From NCBI RefSeq assembly GCF_002355375.1, contig NZ_AP017312.1, forward strand, positions 3,384,001-3,448,000: a stretch of 64,000 nucleotides of DNA, in the 5' to 3' direction. Shown here one piece after another: positions 23,737 through 32,718 of the stretch. The translations under genes were made by a program, and so were the position numbers. Source of the DNA: Aneurinibacillus soli (GTDB taxonomy: Bacteria > Bacillota > Bacilli > Aneurinibacillales > Aneurinibacillaceae). The notes beneath the pieces were generated by a model. It did no database searches and was not told the origin of the DNA. It was given only the letters and a program-made list of their open reading frames with translations. How positions within the stretch are numbered: position 1 is the stretch's first letter; each line of letters begins with the position of its first letter.

Positions 23737-26017
23737 TCATTTCATCCGCTTCACACATACGATTGCGACCGCTGCGCTTTGCACGGTACAATGCTTCATC
23801 TGCTTTCTGGAATAGTATTTCCACATCAAGCTCACTACTGTCTCGCGACCAGACCGCAATTCCTCCTGAAATCGTGACTTTTGGTGTTGTCTCATTCATG
23901 ACATTTACACGCAGACGCCCTGCAACCTGTCTCGCAATATCACCTCCGACACGCGGCAAATATATCGCCATTTCTTCCCCGCCCCAGCGAGCTGCTATAT
24001 CAGACAGACGAATTGAATTGTTCAACACATCCGCTACCTGAATGAGAATCTCATCTCCTGTCTGATGACCATATGTATCATTGACATTTTTAAAATGATC
24101 GACATCAATCAGAATCAGAGCACCGCAGGCATCCCGCTGATACGATTGGCGAATGATATCATACAAATATTTACGGCTATATAAGCCTGTCAGATTATCT
24201 GTGATCACCATACGTTCGACTTCTGCATGGAGAGATGCATTCGTTACGGCAACTTTAACATGACGTGCAAGCATCTGTAGGCGTTTAAAATCATCAAAGG
24301 TATAGCGGTTTGGCTCAGAATCTGTAAGCACAATTGCCCCTTCTACCTTATTGTTATCAATGAAAGGAACCGCCATAAGAGACCGACAGGAAAATAACGA
24401 TACAATTTCATCCATACCACTAGCATCCGCGAGCAGAAGAGACTCTTTATTGAGAAGCAGATCACGCAGGCGACAGTCTTCTTTAATTTCGAAAACATTG
24501 TCCTCTTGCTTGTCAGTTGAAGCCTGGATAATAAATCGGGGACTGTCATCGACGCGAGATAGAATACAGCAATGTTCAGCGCGAAACGTCTCGGTGAGTT
24601 TATGAATAATGGAAGCAAGCAAATCATCTAACCGAATGTTTTTGTTAAGCTGACTGGTCATTTCGTCAATTAATAGGAGTTCTTTAATAAGATTTTGAGA
24701 CTGCTGGTACAGCTGCGCATTCTCAAACGCGCTTCCGGCCGTATCCGCAAGCATCGTGATGTATTCAATTTCTCTTGGATGAAGAGAAAGCGATTCATTC
24801 GTGTACAGCTCAATAACCCCATATATCCCCTGTTTTCCCCGCAGCGGAGAAGCTAAGGTCAGTGCTCGTTCCCCTTGTGACTGCACAAGCATCGTACGAC
24901 CTTCCATAAAAGCCCGTGAACTGATATCATTCACATCGAACGTAAACTGCTTAACCGGAAGTTTGGAAAATGTATCGTGCGACAGCCACAAATCGACCTG
25001 CATTTTCGGATACAGCTTTTTCGTATTTTTAATTACGGCATCTAGTACATCCTCTACATTAATAGAGGAGTGGATTTTCTTCGTTACCTCAAACAGAAGC
25101 GTGCGCTTTTGCTCGTCCCTTTCAAGGCGCATATACATCATGGCATTGTACACGGCCAAACTCAAATCTTTGGCAAAGCGCTCTACAAACAACTTCTCCC
25201 GCTCTGAAATCGACTGTCCTTTGGAACGAAGGACAGCAATCACACCAATAATTTGATCACCATGCCGAAGCGGAGAAATAACATAGCTTTCTTCAAAAAC
25301 ATCCGGATTGTCAAGAAGAGTTAGAATATTCGAATTTTCATTCGTGAGCTGCGTTCGCTTACTGGTAAACAGGCTCGTAATCTGTTTATACACTGTATGA
25401 ATATCGCGCATCATATGATAATCCCGGCGCCGAATTCTCTTCTTGCTGGCAATCCAGTGTGGCGATATATCCTGCTCAGCATCATATACCATTACCAGAC
25501 ACTCTGTCTGATCTAGACTTGCAGCAAGTCTTTCTGAAATAGTTTCCATAATACAATCCAAGTGCAGCGTTTCATTAACCGCTTTTAAGCAAGCAGAAAT
25601 GCTTTTGGCTACGTATTGTTCCTGTACAAGGCGAAATACGGAAGCAAACCCCTGCACAAATGAAAGCCCGCACTTTGAATCAACCGCATTAGAAAAAATC
25701 ACCCCTACATAGCCCGGAAACCATACATCTTCTAAAACCGGAACACAGATTGTACAGTTCCCATCCAACTCCTCGATATATGGTTCCGTTGCTAGAACCG
25801 GATACGATTTCTCTAACGAGCAGAGAGTATCTCCTATTCTACGACCTGCAATCGTACGTCCCTTCCCATCTACTACGAACAGCCAGCCTGCATCAGCAGG
25901 GAACGATGAAGCAGAAAGAAACGATTGACTGTTCCGAAATACATCCATTAGGTACCTGGCATAAAATGAATCTGCTATAACCTGCTTATATTCCACATGC
26001 ACAAGATCATTATTCAC
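23729..26017 (-). CDS. multi-GAF diguanylate cyclase (YtrP position)
   Basis: A 762-aa cytoplasmic signalling protein: an N-terminal GAF/PAS-like region (1-150), about three GAF domains (roughly 155-300, 310-440, 450-590) and a C-terminal GGDEF domain (600-762). The active site reads GGEEM, with RLSD five residues before it, so both catalytic motif and inhibitory I-site (RxxD) are intact. It should make cyclic di-GMP under control of ligands bound by the GAF domains. The GTG at 26017 follows AGAGGGCGGAA. A GAF-GGDEF gene near rpsD also occurs in B. subtilis (ytrP). An HD-GYP protein 6 kb away could degrade the product. Confidence 0.88.
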   Translation of the reverse strand: MNNDLVHVEYKQVIADSFYARYLMDVFRNSQSFLSASSFPADAGWLFVVDGKGRTIAGRRIGDTLCSLEKSYPVLATEPYIEELDGNCTICVPVLEDVWFPGYVGVIFSNAVDSKCGLSFVQGFASVFRLVQEQYVAKSISACLKAVNETLHLDCIMETISERLAASLDQTECLVMVYDAEQDISPHWIASKKRIRRRDYHMMRDIHTVYKQITSLFTSKRTQLTNENSNILTLLDNPDVFEESYVISPLRHGDQIIGVIAVLRSKGQSISEREKLFVERFAKDLSLAVYNAMMYMRLERDEQKRTLLFEVTKKIHSSINVEDVLDAVIKNTKKLYPKMQVDLWLSHDTFSKLPVKQFTFDVNDISSRAFMEGRTMLVQSQGERALTLASPLRGKQGIYGVIELYTNESLSLHPREIEYITMLADTAGSAFENAQLYQQSQNLIKELLLIDEMTSQLNKNIRLDDLLASIIHKLTETFRAEHCCILSRVDDSPRFIIQASTDKQEDNVFEIKEDCRLRDLLLNKESLLLADASGMDEIVSLFSCRSLMAVPFIDNNKVEGAIVLTDSEPNRYTFDDFKRLQMLARHVKVAVTNASLHAEVERMVITDNLTGLYSRKYLYDIIRQSYQRDACGALILIDVDHFKNVNDTYGHQTGDEILIQVADVLNNSIRLSDIAARWGGEEMAIYLPRVGGDIARQVAGRLRVNVMNETTPKVTISGGIAVWSRDSSELDVEILFQKADEALYRAKRSGRNRMCEADEMNK

Positions 26018-26051
26018 AGTTCCGCCCTCTTTCTATCCCACTACGCTATGA

Positions 26052-26657
26052 CTACTGTAAATGACTTCCATCATTAATCGTATGTACGATCCACGTATCT
26101 GCTCGATATTCTACATGGGTACATGCAGTATTCGTCCACCTTGTTTTTCCTGTTCCGTATTCTCCGCTGCTCATATGGTGTAGCAAAGCGTTAAGCATCC
26201 CGCCATGGCTTATCACAGCAAGGTGTTCAGATCTGTTCTCCTGAAGAATAGATTGCAAACAGTTCATTCCTCGCTGCTGCATGGATGTGAATGTCTCGAT
26301 ATTATAGCGGCGATTCTGTTCCGTCCATGTATTTACATCCGGTATTTCTGCCTGCACTTCTTCATATTTCTTGCCCTCCCATTCTCCATAGTTCCGTTCA
26401 CGAAACTCATAGAAACGATGGAGAGGCAATCCAAGACATGCTGCGAGTGGTCGTGCTGTTTCGACTGCACGCTGCAGATCACTCACGCAAATTCGATCAA
26501 TCGGAATGTGCTGTAGGTGTTCCGCAAGGCGAAGCGCCTGTTCTCTGCCTGCCTGATTAAGCGGAATATCGCTATGTCCCTGAATGCGGCGTGCTGCATT
26601 CCAATCGGTTTCCCCGTGTCTAATAAGATAAATGTGCGTACTTGAATGAGTGTTCAT
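26052..26657 (-). CDS. histidine phosphatase family protein (PhoE/GpmB-like)
   Basis: A 201-aa phosphoglycerate-mutase-fold phosphatase. The catalytic RHGE motif is in IYLIRHGETDWN (about 11-22), the YGEWEGKKYEEV segment follows, and the second histidine is in AVISHGGMLNALL. Relatives include PhoE and cobalamin/adenosylcobalamin phosphatases; specificity cannot be told. The ATG at 26657 has GGAAGGAG upstream. It is 34 nt upstream of the GGDEF gene in the same orientation and may be co-transcribed with it. Confidence 0.87.
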   Translation of the reverse strand: MNTHSSTHIYLIRHGETDWNAARRIQGHSDIPLNQAGREQALRLAEHLQHIPIDRICVSDLQRAVETARPLAACLGLPLHRFYEFRERNYGEWEGKKYEEVQAEIPDVNTWTEQNRRYNIETFTSMQQRGMNCLQSILQENRSEHLAVISHGGMLNALLHHMSSGEYGTGKTRWTNTACTHVEYRADTWIVHTINDGSHLQ

Positions 26658-26739
26658 GAAACACTCCTTCCAACTTTTTTCCTATTTTAAATTATACGAA
26701 ATATCCAATCAGGTTTCACGCATTATTTTACTGTACATA

Positions 26740-26766
26740 TAAAAAAGCCTGGGGAACCAGGCTTTC
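26740..26766 (-). terminator. terminator of trpB
   Basis: AAGCCTGG-TTCC-CCAGGCTT followed by TTTTTATATG on the minus strand, 5 nt past the trpB stop. Confidence 0.9.
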
Positions 26767-26770
26767 CTGC

Positions 26771-27967
26771 CTATACCTTCTTTTGTTGCATCATGTCAAA
26801 CACCTGCTGTACATCTTTATCACCGCGCCCGGATACATTTACAATAATCGTCTGTTCCGACGATAACGTCGGTGCAAGTTTCAACGCGTATGCTACCGCA
26901 TGCGAGCTTTCAATTGCTGGAATAATTCCTTCAGCACGTGACAGCGTGTGAAAAGCAGCCAGAGCCTCCTGATCCTCGATTGCTACATAATCAGCTCGAC
27001 CTATCGCTTTATAGTAACTGTGCTCTGGACCAACACCTGGGTAATCCAGTCCAGCTGCCACAGAATGGGTGGAAGCAATCTCGCCGTTCTCGTCTTTCAT
27101 CATATAGCACTTGAAGCCGTGTAGAACGCCTGGTTCACCTGCACTCAGTGGAGCCGCATGGTCTCCAGTAGATAGCCCGCGTCCTCCAGGCTCTACGCCA
27201 ACGATCTTGACATCACTGTCGTTAAAAAACGGTGCGAACAATCCGATTGCATTGCTACCGCCACCGACACATGCTACAACATAGTCCGGTAAGCGCCCTT
27301 CTTTCTCAAGATGCTGAGCACGCGCTTCCTGGCCGATAATGGACTGGAAGTGACGCACGATCGTCGGGTACGGATGCGGACCAACAGCAGAACCGAGCAA
27401 ATAGAACGTATTCTCATAGTTTTGCGCATAGTCTGTGAGAGCTGCATCGACCGCTTCTTTCAGCGTCTGCGCTCCATCCTGCACAGCAACAACCTGAGCA
27501 CCGAGAAGCTCCATCCTAAATACGTTCAACGCCTGTCGTTTGGCATCAACTGCTCCCATATATACCACACATTCCATTCCAAACATTGCACAGGCAGTAG
27601 CCGTTGCCACACCGTGTTGTCCGGCACCCGTCTCTGCGATGACACGCTTTACACCCATCCGCTTAGCCAGCAAAACCTGACCCATTACATTATTAATCTT
27701 ATGAGCACCCGTGTGGTTCAAGTCCTCACGCTTCAGATAAATCTTCGCACCGCCGAGCTTCTCTGTCAGGCGCTCTGCATAATACAGCGGGTTCGGGCGA
27801 CCTACGTATTCTTTCATATAGTAATTCAATTCTTCAATAAACTCCGGATCGTCCTTATACTGCTCGAACGCAACTTCTAAATGGTCAAGTGCCGCTTGAA
27901 GCGGTTCTGGCACGAAGCTGCCGCCAAATTCCCCAAAATACCCTTTTTTTGTTTCTACTTTGCTCAT
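26771..27967 (-). CDS. trpB: tryptophan synthase beta chain, stand-alone gene
   Basis: A 398-aa TrpB. Family motifs are [14 protein letters not shown], the PLP lysine in HTGAHKINN (about residue 90), [14 protein letters not shown] and the phosphate-binding [10 protein letters not shown]. It condenses indole with serine to give tryptophan. No trpA or other trp gene is adjacent, so this is a solo copy. It may act on free indole or be a second copy beside a complete trp operon elsewhere. ATG at 27967 has GAGAGGAG. An 8-bp inverted repeat (27991-28012) lies in the leader. The sequence is of the standard TrpB1 type rather than the longer TrpB2. Confidence 0.95.
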   Translation of the reverse strand: MSKVETKKGYFGEFGGSFVPEPLQAALDHLEVAFEQYKDDPEFIEELNYYMKEYVGRPNPLYYAERLTEKLGGAKIYLKREDLNHTGAHKINNVMGQVLLAKRMGVKRVIAETGAGQHGVATATACAMFGMECVVYMGAVDAKRQALNVFRMELLGAQVVAVQDGAQTLKEAVDAALTDYAQNYENTFYLLGSAVGPHPYPTIVRHFQSIIGQEARAQHLEKEGRLPDYVVACVGGGSNAIGLFAPFFNDSDVKIVGVEPGGRGLSTGDHAAPLSAGEPGVLHGFKCYMMKDENGEIASTHSVAAGLDYPGVGPEHSYYKAIGRADYVAIEDQEALAAFHTLSRAEGIIPAIESSHAVAYALKLAPTLSSEQTIIVNVSGRGDKDVQQVFDMMQQKKV

Positions 27968-27990
27968 CTGTTCTGTCTCCTCTCAAACTA

Positions 27991-28012
27991 TGCAATATGC
28001 TCGATCATATTG
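27991..28012 (-). promoter_or_regulatory. inverted repeat in the trpB leader
   Basis: GCAATATG-ATCGAG-CATATTGC, perfect 8-bp arms, 24 nt upstream of the trpB start. It could be an operator or an RNA hairpin. It lacks the GAG/UAG repeats expected of a TRAP site, and no T-box motif is present. Confidence 0.4.
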
Positions 28013-28149
28013 CCTATGATATGCTATGTTTGTTATTGTACTATATTTATACATATTTTTTTAGTGTTTTTTTGTTCATTTTTACCAAAATTCCTGCCAG
28101 GATACCCAGATTACTGCTACTGGCAACATAGAAAGGATTCGACTGTATT

Positions 28150-29064
28150 ATGAACGCCCGCACATTTTTCACTTCACGAGCTGGACTCGCCAGCACCGCT
28201 GCTTTTGTCTGCCTGCTGTGGGGCAGCGCCTTTCCGTTTATTAAGCTCAGCTACCCGCTGCTTGATATTCGACCAAACGAGATGTCCGAACAAATCCTGT
28301 TTGCAGGCTACCGCTTTTTTCTCGCTTCGCTTATGCTGTGGCTCTTCCTGATTTTAACCAGACGCCCCCTTCGCATTACGCGCGCGGCGCTGCCCGCCCT
28401 GCTTCAAATCGGATTGTTTCAAACGACCTTGCAGTATGTGCTATTCTATATCGGGCTCAGTTACAGTACCGGTATTCAAGGCTCGATTATTAGTGGTTCC
28501 GCTACGTTTTTCTCTATTTTGCTTGCCCACTATTTGTATAGCAATGATCGGATGAACATGCGCCGCATCATCGGCCTCATGCTCGGTTTCGCAGGTGTAC
28601 TGCTTGCAAGCGGCACAACAGGTGCACTGACCTTCTCCTTTGGCCTGGGCGAATTCGCTTTGCTCGCTTCTGCTTTTTGCAATGCGCTCGGTGGCATTCT
28701 GGCTAAAAATCGGGCGGCATCGTTTGACACCGTATATCTGACTACCTATCAGATGATGATCGGATCACTCTTTCTGCTCGGATTCGGAGCAATGGGCGCA
28801 GGAATTGCTCCGTTCCATTTCAACGGACAGGCACTCGTATACTTACTGTATCTGTCGTTCCTATCAGCAGCAGGATTTTCACTCTGGAATACGCTGCTAT
28901 CCTATAATAAGGTTGGACGCGTATCGATATATTTTTTCTTAATCCCGGTATTTGGCGTGCTGCTATCAGCGCTTTTGCTGCACGAAGCCCTGCATAAGAT
29001 TGTTTTCATCGCCCTTTTACTGGTCACAGCCGGAATTTACATTGTTAACCGTGAAAAAAGTTGA
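28150..29064 (+). CDS. EamA/DMT-family transporter
   Basis: A 304-aa membrane protein with ten predicted helices in two EamA repeats (about 18-150 and 160-300). The first begins FVCLLWGSAFPFIKLSYPLL, the typical EamA N-terminal helix, and the second includes AFCNALGGILAKNRAASFDTVYLTTYQMMIGS. Members export amino acids or other small metabolites; the substrate is not predictable. The ATG at 28150 has a weak AAAGGATT RBS. It is divergent from trpB across a 182-nt AT-rich region, so tryptophan-related export is conceivable but unsupported. Its stop codon lies within the -35 box of the rpsD promoter. Confidence 0.85.
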   Translation: MNARTFFTSRAGLASTAAFVCLLWGSAFPFIKLSYPLLDIRPNEMSEQILFAGYRFFLASLMLWLFLILTRRPLRITRAALPALLQIGLFQTTLQYVLFYIGLSYSTGIQGSIISGSATFFSILLAHYLYSNDRMNMRRIIGLMLGFAGVLLASGTTGALTFSFGLGEFALLASAFCNALGGILAKNRAASFDTVYLTTYQMMIGSLFLLGFGAMGAGIAPFHFNGQALVYLLYLSFLSAAGFSLWNTLLSYNKVGRVSIYFFLIPVFGVLLSALLLHEALHKIVFIALLLVTAGIYIVNREKS

Positions 29065-29088
29065 CTTTTCTTTTCCAAACGATATAAT
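29061..29088 (+). promoter_or_regulatory. rpsD promoter
   Basis: TTGACT and TATAAT with 16-nt spacing, a strong sigma-A promoter. The -35 overlaps the stop codon of the EamA gene. Confidence 0.85.
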
Positions 29089-29094
29089 ATGGGT

Positions 29095-29300
29095 TATGCG
29101 CTTAATCAGGGTAGCAATGATTGCAGGTACAAACGTCTGGTCTTTTTCATAGCTTCCTCCCTTCAGGGCGAATCTGATTCGACTCCGAACGGAGCATGCG
29201 GCGGAAACGCTACCGTCCGAAGAGCATGGCGCCAAGTAAGGAACTAGCCAGGCGGAAGTAAACACCTGCTTAATCTTAACGCAAAGGGGAACGAATTATT
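29095..29300 (+). ncRNA. rpsD leader, probable S4 autoregulatory RNA
   Basis: About 205 nt of untranslated, GC-rich leader between the promoter and rpsD with several small inverted repeats (for example CTCCG-AA-CGGAG and GCG-GCGGAAA-CGC). In B. subtilis rpsD is repressed by its own product S4 through a long mRNA leader of similar size. The folding here was judged by eye only. Confidence 0.55.
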
Positions 29301-29897
29301 ATGGCACGTTATACTGGCCCACGCCACAAACTGGCTCGTCGTCTGGGTATCTCCCTCGACGGTACAGGCAAAGACATCAAACGCAACTTCCCACCGGGAC
29401 AACATGGACATGGTCGCCGCAAAATGAGCGAATACGCGCTGCAGCTTGCTGAAAAGCAAAAACTGCGCCACATGTTTGGCATGATGGAAAAACAATTCCG
29501 CAGAACTTTTGACGATGCAGGTAGAATGTCAGGCGTACACGGCGAGAACTTCATGAAAATTCTCGAATCCCGTCTGGATAACCTCGTATATCGTCTTGGT
29601 TTCGCGACAACTCGTCCGGCTGCTCGTCAGCTGACTACACACGGCCATATCACAATTAACGGCAAGAAAGTGGACATCCCTTCTTACCGTGTAAAACCAG
29701 GTGATGTAATTGGTCTGCGTGAAAAAAGCCGCAACCTGACAATCGTGAAAGAAGCAATCGAAGCTCGTGTGTTCCTGCCGAACTTCTTAAGCTTTGATGA
29801 AGCGAAAGTCGAAGGTACATTCACTCGTCTTCCAGACCGTGAAGAAATGCCAGCTGAAATCAACGAAAAGCTGATCGTCGAGTACTATTCTCGCTAA
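29301..29897 (+). CDS. rpsD: 30S ribosomal protein S4
   Basis: A 198-aa S4 protein starting [22 protein letters not shown], with the S4 RNA-binding domain at about 88-150 ([45 protein letters not shown]). It binds 16S rRNA early in 30S assembly and usually represses its own mRNA. Strong RBS (AAAGGGGAACG). It is transcribed alone from its own promoter, with a long leader and a terminator right after the stop, as in Bacillus, where rpsD lies outside the main ribosomal operons and near tyrS. The N-terminus lacks the zinc-binding cysteines found in some S4 forms. Confidence 0.98.
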   Translation: MARYTGPRHKLARRLGISLDGTGKDIKRNFPPGQHGHGRRKMSEYALQLAEKQKLRHMFGMMEKQFRRTFDDAGRMSGVHGENFMKILESRLDNLVYRLGFATTRPAARQLTTHGHITINGKKVDIPSYRVKPGDVIGLREKSRNLTIVKEAIEARVFLPNFLSFDEAKVEGTFTRLPDREEMPAEINEKLIVEYYSR

Positions 29898-29915
29898 TAG
29901 GCCTTTCGATGTCAC

Positions 29916-29946
29916 AATCTCACCGCTCCTGCGGTGGGATTTTTTC
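29916..29946 (+). terminator. terminator of rpsD
   Basis: AATCTCACCGC-TCCT-GCGGTGGGATT followed by TTTT. Confidence 0.9.
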
Positions 29947-29954
29947 ACCCCCAA

Positions 29955-29980
29955 ACCTTTACGTTTACGTTAATGTTAAG
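29955..29980 (+). promoter_or_regulatory. MerR-type operator in front of the MerR-MFS pair
   Basis: GTTTACGTTAATGTTAAG resembles the common MerR operator CTTTACGTTAACGTAAAG (about 14 of 18 matches). It ends just before the RBS of the MerR gene, suggesting autoregulation. No clear -35/-10 pair fits around it. Confidence 0.4.
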
Positions 29981-29990
29981 GAGATGAATT

Positions 29991-30437
29991 ATGGACTACA
30001 AAATCGAGGATGCAGCACGCAAAACCGGATTAACAAAACGTGCGCTCCGCTACTATGAGGAGCTTGGCCTAATCACTCCCTTTACTCGGAGTGACGGCGG
30101 CTACCGTATGTATACCGATGCGGACATTGAGCAAATTATGCATGTAAAGAACTTGCGCGATCTGCTCGGTGTATCGCTTTCAGAAATTAAAGAGTACGTT
30201 GATCTTGAGCAGCGCGCGGCCGCCCTACGAACGGTGTATTTCAACAAGAAAGACCAGAAAAAGGCAGAAGAATCCCTTCATTTTCTAACACAATTGGAGA
30301 CAACGATTCGCAAACAACAGATGTTATTGAGACAGAAAATAGACAGTATGCAACAAATTTTGGAGACTTATGAAGAAAAACTGACACGAATTCATCTGAA
30401 AAAACAAGAGCTAGAATCTCTAACACGGAGGGAATAG
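29991..30437 (+). CDS. MerR-family transcriptional regulator
   Basis: A 148-aa MerR protein. The N-terminal winged HTH is YKIEDAARKTGLTKRALRYYEELGLITPFTRSDGGYRMYTDADIEQI (2-50), followed by a long dimerisation helix (about 75-145, rich in Gln/Lys/Glu). There is no large ligand-binding domain and no metal-binding cysteine pair, so it is a short MerR of the drug-sensing type. ATG at 29991 follows TAAGGAGATGAATT. It precedes an MFS exporter by 2 nt, the usual arrangement for an efflux pump with its own activator (compare BltR-Blt). Confidence 0.9.
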   Translation: MDYKIEDAARKTGLTKRALRYYEELGLITPFTRSDGGYRMYTDADIEQIMHVKNLRDLLGVSLSEIKEYVDLEQRAAALRTVYFNKKDQKKAEESLHFLTQLETTIRKQQMLLRQKIDSMQQILETYEEKLTRIHLKKQELESLTRRE

Positions 30438-30439
30438 TA

Positions 30440-31597
30440 ATGAAGGTACAGCAAGCGAACTCATCTTCTCGTTCGATGTATATTACCATCTTTTCAACAT
30501 TTCTTGCTTTTATGGGAATGGGGGTTGTCGATCCGATTCTACCAGTCATCGGTGAAGAAATTGGCGCTCTGCCATGGCAGGTAGAAATGCTCTTTACGGC
30601 TTATATTTTTACAATGGCCTTTACTATGATTCCAGCCGGAATTTCGGCTGGACGCTTTGGGGAAAAACGTATTATGATCATTGGGATGGCGATTGTTTCT
30701 TTATTCTCCTTGCTCTGTGCCCTGTCGCACACCATTCCAGAACTATCGTGGTTTCGGGCGGGCTGGGGCTTTGGGAACGCCATGTTTTTTGCTACAGCGA
30801 TGACCCTTCTCATCGAGCTGTCACCTAATGCCGGACGGGCGGTTGGCTTTTTTGAAGCAGCGGTTGGTCTTGGAATGGCAGCAGGTCCGCTTGTCGGGGG
30901 ACTGCTAGGCCAGATGAACTGGCGCTATCCGTTTGCCATCACCAGTCTACTTGTATTTTTCGCCTTCCTGCTCACGACATTTTTTGTCAAACAACTTCCA
31001 CGTCCAGCTAACAAGAAAGTTCATGGATTGGCCGAGTTGGCACATCTGCTAAAGTATCGACCTTTCCTTATGGTGGCGCTGTCCGGGATGCTGTATTACT
31101 TCGGCTTCTTCACTGTGCTCGCCTACTCGCCGCTTATGCTTCATCTCTCTGTTGTGCAACTTGGTCTTGTATTTTTTGGATGGGGGCTTTTGCTTGCTTA
31201 CGGTTCTGCGAAACTCGCACATAAGGTAGAGGAACATGTTTCACCGCGCACAGCACTTGCCTACTCTCTGGGAGCTTTCGCTCTTATTTTGCTCGGTATT
31301 TTCGTTATTCCGAATCATGCCGTTCAAACTGCACTTATCGTTGTGTCCGGGCTTGTCTGCGGAATGTGTAATGCTTTGTTTACTGCCTATAGTATGGAAA
31401 TTTCACCGTATGAACGCAGCATTACATCAAGCGCCTTCAACTTCATGCGCTGGCTCGGTGCTGCGGTTGCGCCGGTGGCTTCTGGTCTTATCGCTCATCA
31501 GATAGGTATGGTGTATCCATATGTCATCGCTTTTGTTCTCGTAATTGTCGCTATTGTTCCATTCATTGTCCGAAACCAAAGAACCGCACAAGCATAG
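30440..31597 (+). CDS. MFS transporter, probable multidrug efflux
   Basis: A 385-aa major facilitator with 12 predicted helices. Helix 1 carries FLAFMGMGVVDPILPVIGEEIGA, the pattern of DHA1-type drug exporters, and the loop 2-3 motif reads AGRFGEKRIMI (motif A). Motif C-like GFFEAAVGLGMAAGPLVGGLLG is in helix 5. It should export a hydrophobic compound by proton antiport. It forms a two-gene unit with the upstream MerR regulator and ends at a bidirectional terminator. Substrate unknown. Confidence 0.88.
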   Translation: MKVQQANSSSRSMYITIFSTFLAFMGMGVVDPILPVIGEEIGALPWQVEMLFTAYIFTMAFTMIPAGISAGRFGEKRIMIIGMAIVSLFSLLCALSHTIPELSWFRAGWGFGNAMFFATAMTLLIELSPNAGRAVGFFEAAVGLGMAAGPLVGGLLGQMNWRYPFAITSLLVFFAFLLTTFFVKQLPRPANKKVHGLAELAHLLKYRPFLMVALSGMLYYFGFFTVLAYSPLMLHLSVVQLGLVFFGWGLLLAYGSAKLAHKVEEHVSPRTALAYSLGAFALILLGIFVIPNHAVQTALIVVSGLVCGMCNALFTAYSMEISPYERSITSSAFNFMRWLGAAVAPVASGLIAHQIGMVYPYVIAFVLVIVAIVPFIVRNQRTAQA

Positions 31598-31603
31598 CTC
31601 AAT

Positions 31604-31645
31604 GATAAAAAGAGACTGCTCTCTACAGAACAGTCTCTTTTTATC
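31604..31645. terminator. bidirectional terminator between the MFS and HD-GYP genes
   Basis: GATAAAAAGAGACTG and CAGTCTCTTTTTATC form a perfect 15-bp stem with A and T runs on both sides, serving the convergent genes. Confidence 0.92.
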
Positions 31646-31653
31646 GTTCCCAC

Positions 31654-32718
31654 TTATACAGAAGCCAACTTTGTGACTAAACATTCGTTATATTGTTCTT
31701 TAATCGAAACAAGCTCGTCAAATGTGTCCACAAAAAGTGTCACTAGATCTGGATTAAAGTGTGTACCACTTCCCTGGATAATTTCGGCTCGTGCTTCCTG
31801 TACGGTCCACGCCTTTTTATATGGCCTATCGGATGTTAAAGCGTCAAACACATCACTAATCGCTGTTAACTGTCCAACGAGCGGGATTTCATCCTCTTTT
31901 AATTGATTTGGATATCCACTGCCATCCCACTTCTCATGATGGGTGAGAGCAATAATTTCGGCCAGTTGCAACAAACGATACGAGCTTCCACCCAAAATGC
32001 GTGCTCCGATGATCGTATGTGTCTGCATGATCTTCCATTCTTCCTCAGTCAACATTCCTTTTTTCAGCAGAATGGAATCTGGAATGCCGATCTTGCCGAT
32101 GTCATGCAGGCTGCTCGCCTGAAGCAAAAGTTCGCATTCAATCGCTGGAAGTCCAGCTGCCGCCCCAAGACAGCTTGTATATCGACTCATACGTGTCACA
32201 TGAAGTCCGGTGTCATTATCACGGTATTCGGCTGCATTTCCTAAGAGACGCACAAGTTCGTACTGACTCTTATACATCTTATGCGTACGAATCTCAAGCT
32301 CTCGTTTCTGCGCCTGGACCGCTCGGTTTAACCAGCGTATCTCCAATGCATTCCGAATGCGCAGCATCGCATCTCTTTCTCGGATTGGCATATGAATCAA
32401 GTCTCTGACCCCTTCATCAAGTGCCTGCAGACAATACCGCTCATCCTTCTCTTCTCCAGCCATGATGACTGGAATATATTCATTTGGATAGTAGCTGTAT
32501 ATACAAGAAAGCCAGACAGTATGTTCAGTCCACCTTTTACCTATATCCAGAAGCAGGAGATCCGGGCAAAAGTCGGATGGAAGTTCTGCAAGCATATCGG
32601 TATTGTGTATCGTTGTCGTACACTCATATCCATAGCCACCTAACAACTGCTTCCACTTCTCCTCATTCGCACTCACAATCAGAATAGAAGCCTCTCTGTA
32701 TAACGCTGGCGCCCTCAC
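31654..32718 (-). CDS. HD-GYP domain protein with a receiver-like N-terminus
   Basis: A 354-aa protein: a receiver-like domain (about 10-125, phosphoacceptor region DLLLLDIGKRW) and an HD-GYP domain (about 165-345) with HDIGKIGIPD and HHEKWDGSGYP, the metal and c-di-GMP phosphodiesterase motifs. It should hydrolyse cyclic di-GMP, opposing the GGDEF protein at 23.7-26 kb. I chose the GTG at 32718 because GGAGGAG lies about 7 nt upstream and the codon overlaps the stop of the preceding histidine kinase gene (GTGA). The frame extends upstream without an RBS. The kinase upstream could phosphorylate the receiver domain, but that kinase appears catalytically impaired. Confidence 0.88.
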   Translation of the reverse strand: MRAPALYREASILIVSANEEKWKQLLGGYGYECTTTIHNTDMLAELPSDFCPDLLLLDIGKRWTEHTVWLSCIYSYYPNEYIPVIMAGEEKDERYCLQALDEGVRDLIHMPIRERDAMLRIRNALEIRWLNRAVQAQKRELEIRTHKMYKSQYELVRLLGNAAEYRDNDTGLHVTRMSRYTSCLGAAAGLPAIECELLLQASSLHDIGKIGIPDSILLKKGMLTEEEWKIMQTHTIIGARILGGSSYRLLQLAEIIALTHHEKWDGSGYPNQLKEDEIPLVGQLTAISDVFDALTSDRPYKKAWTVQEARAEIIQGSGTHFNPDLVTLFVDTFDELVSIKEQYNECLVTKLASV

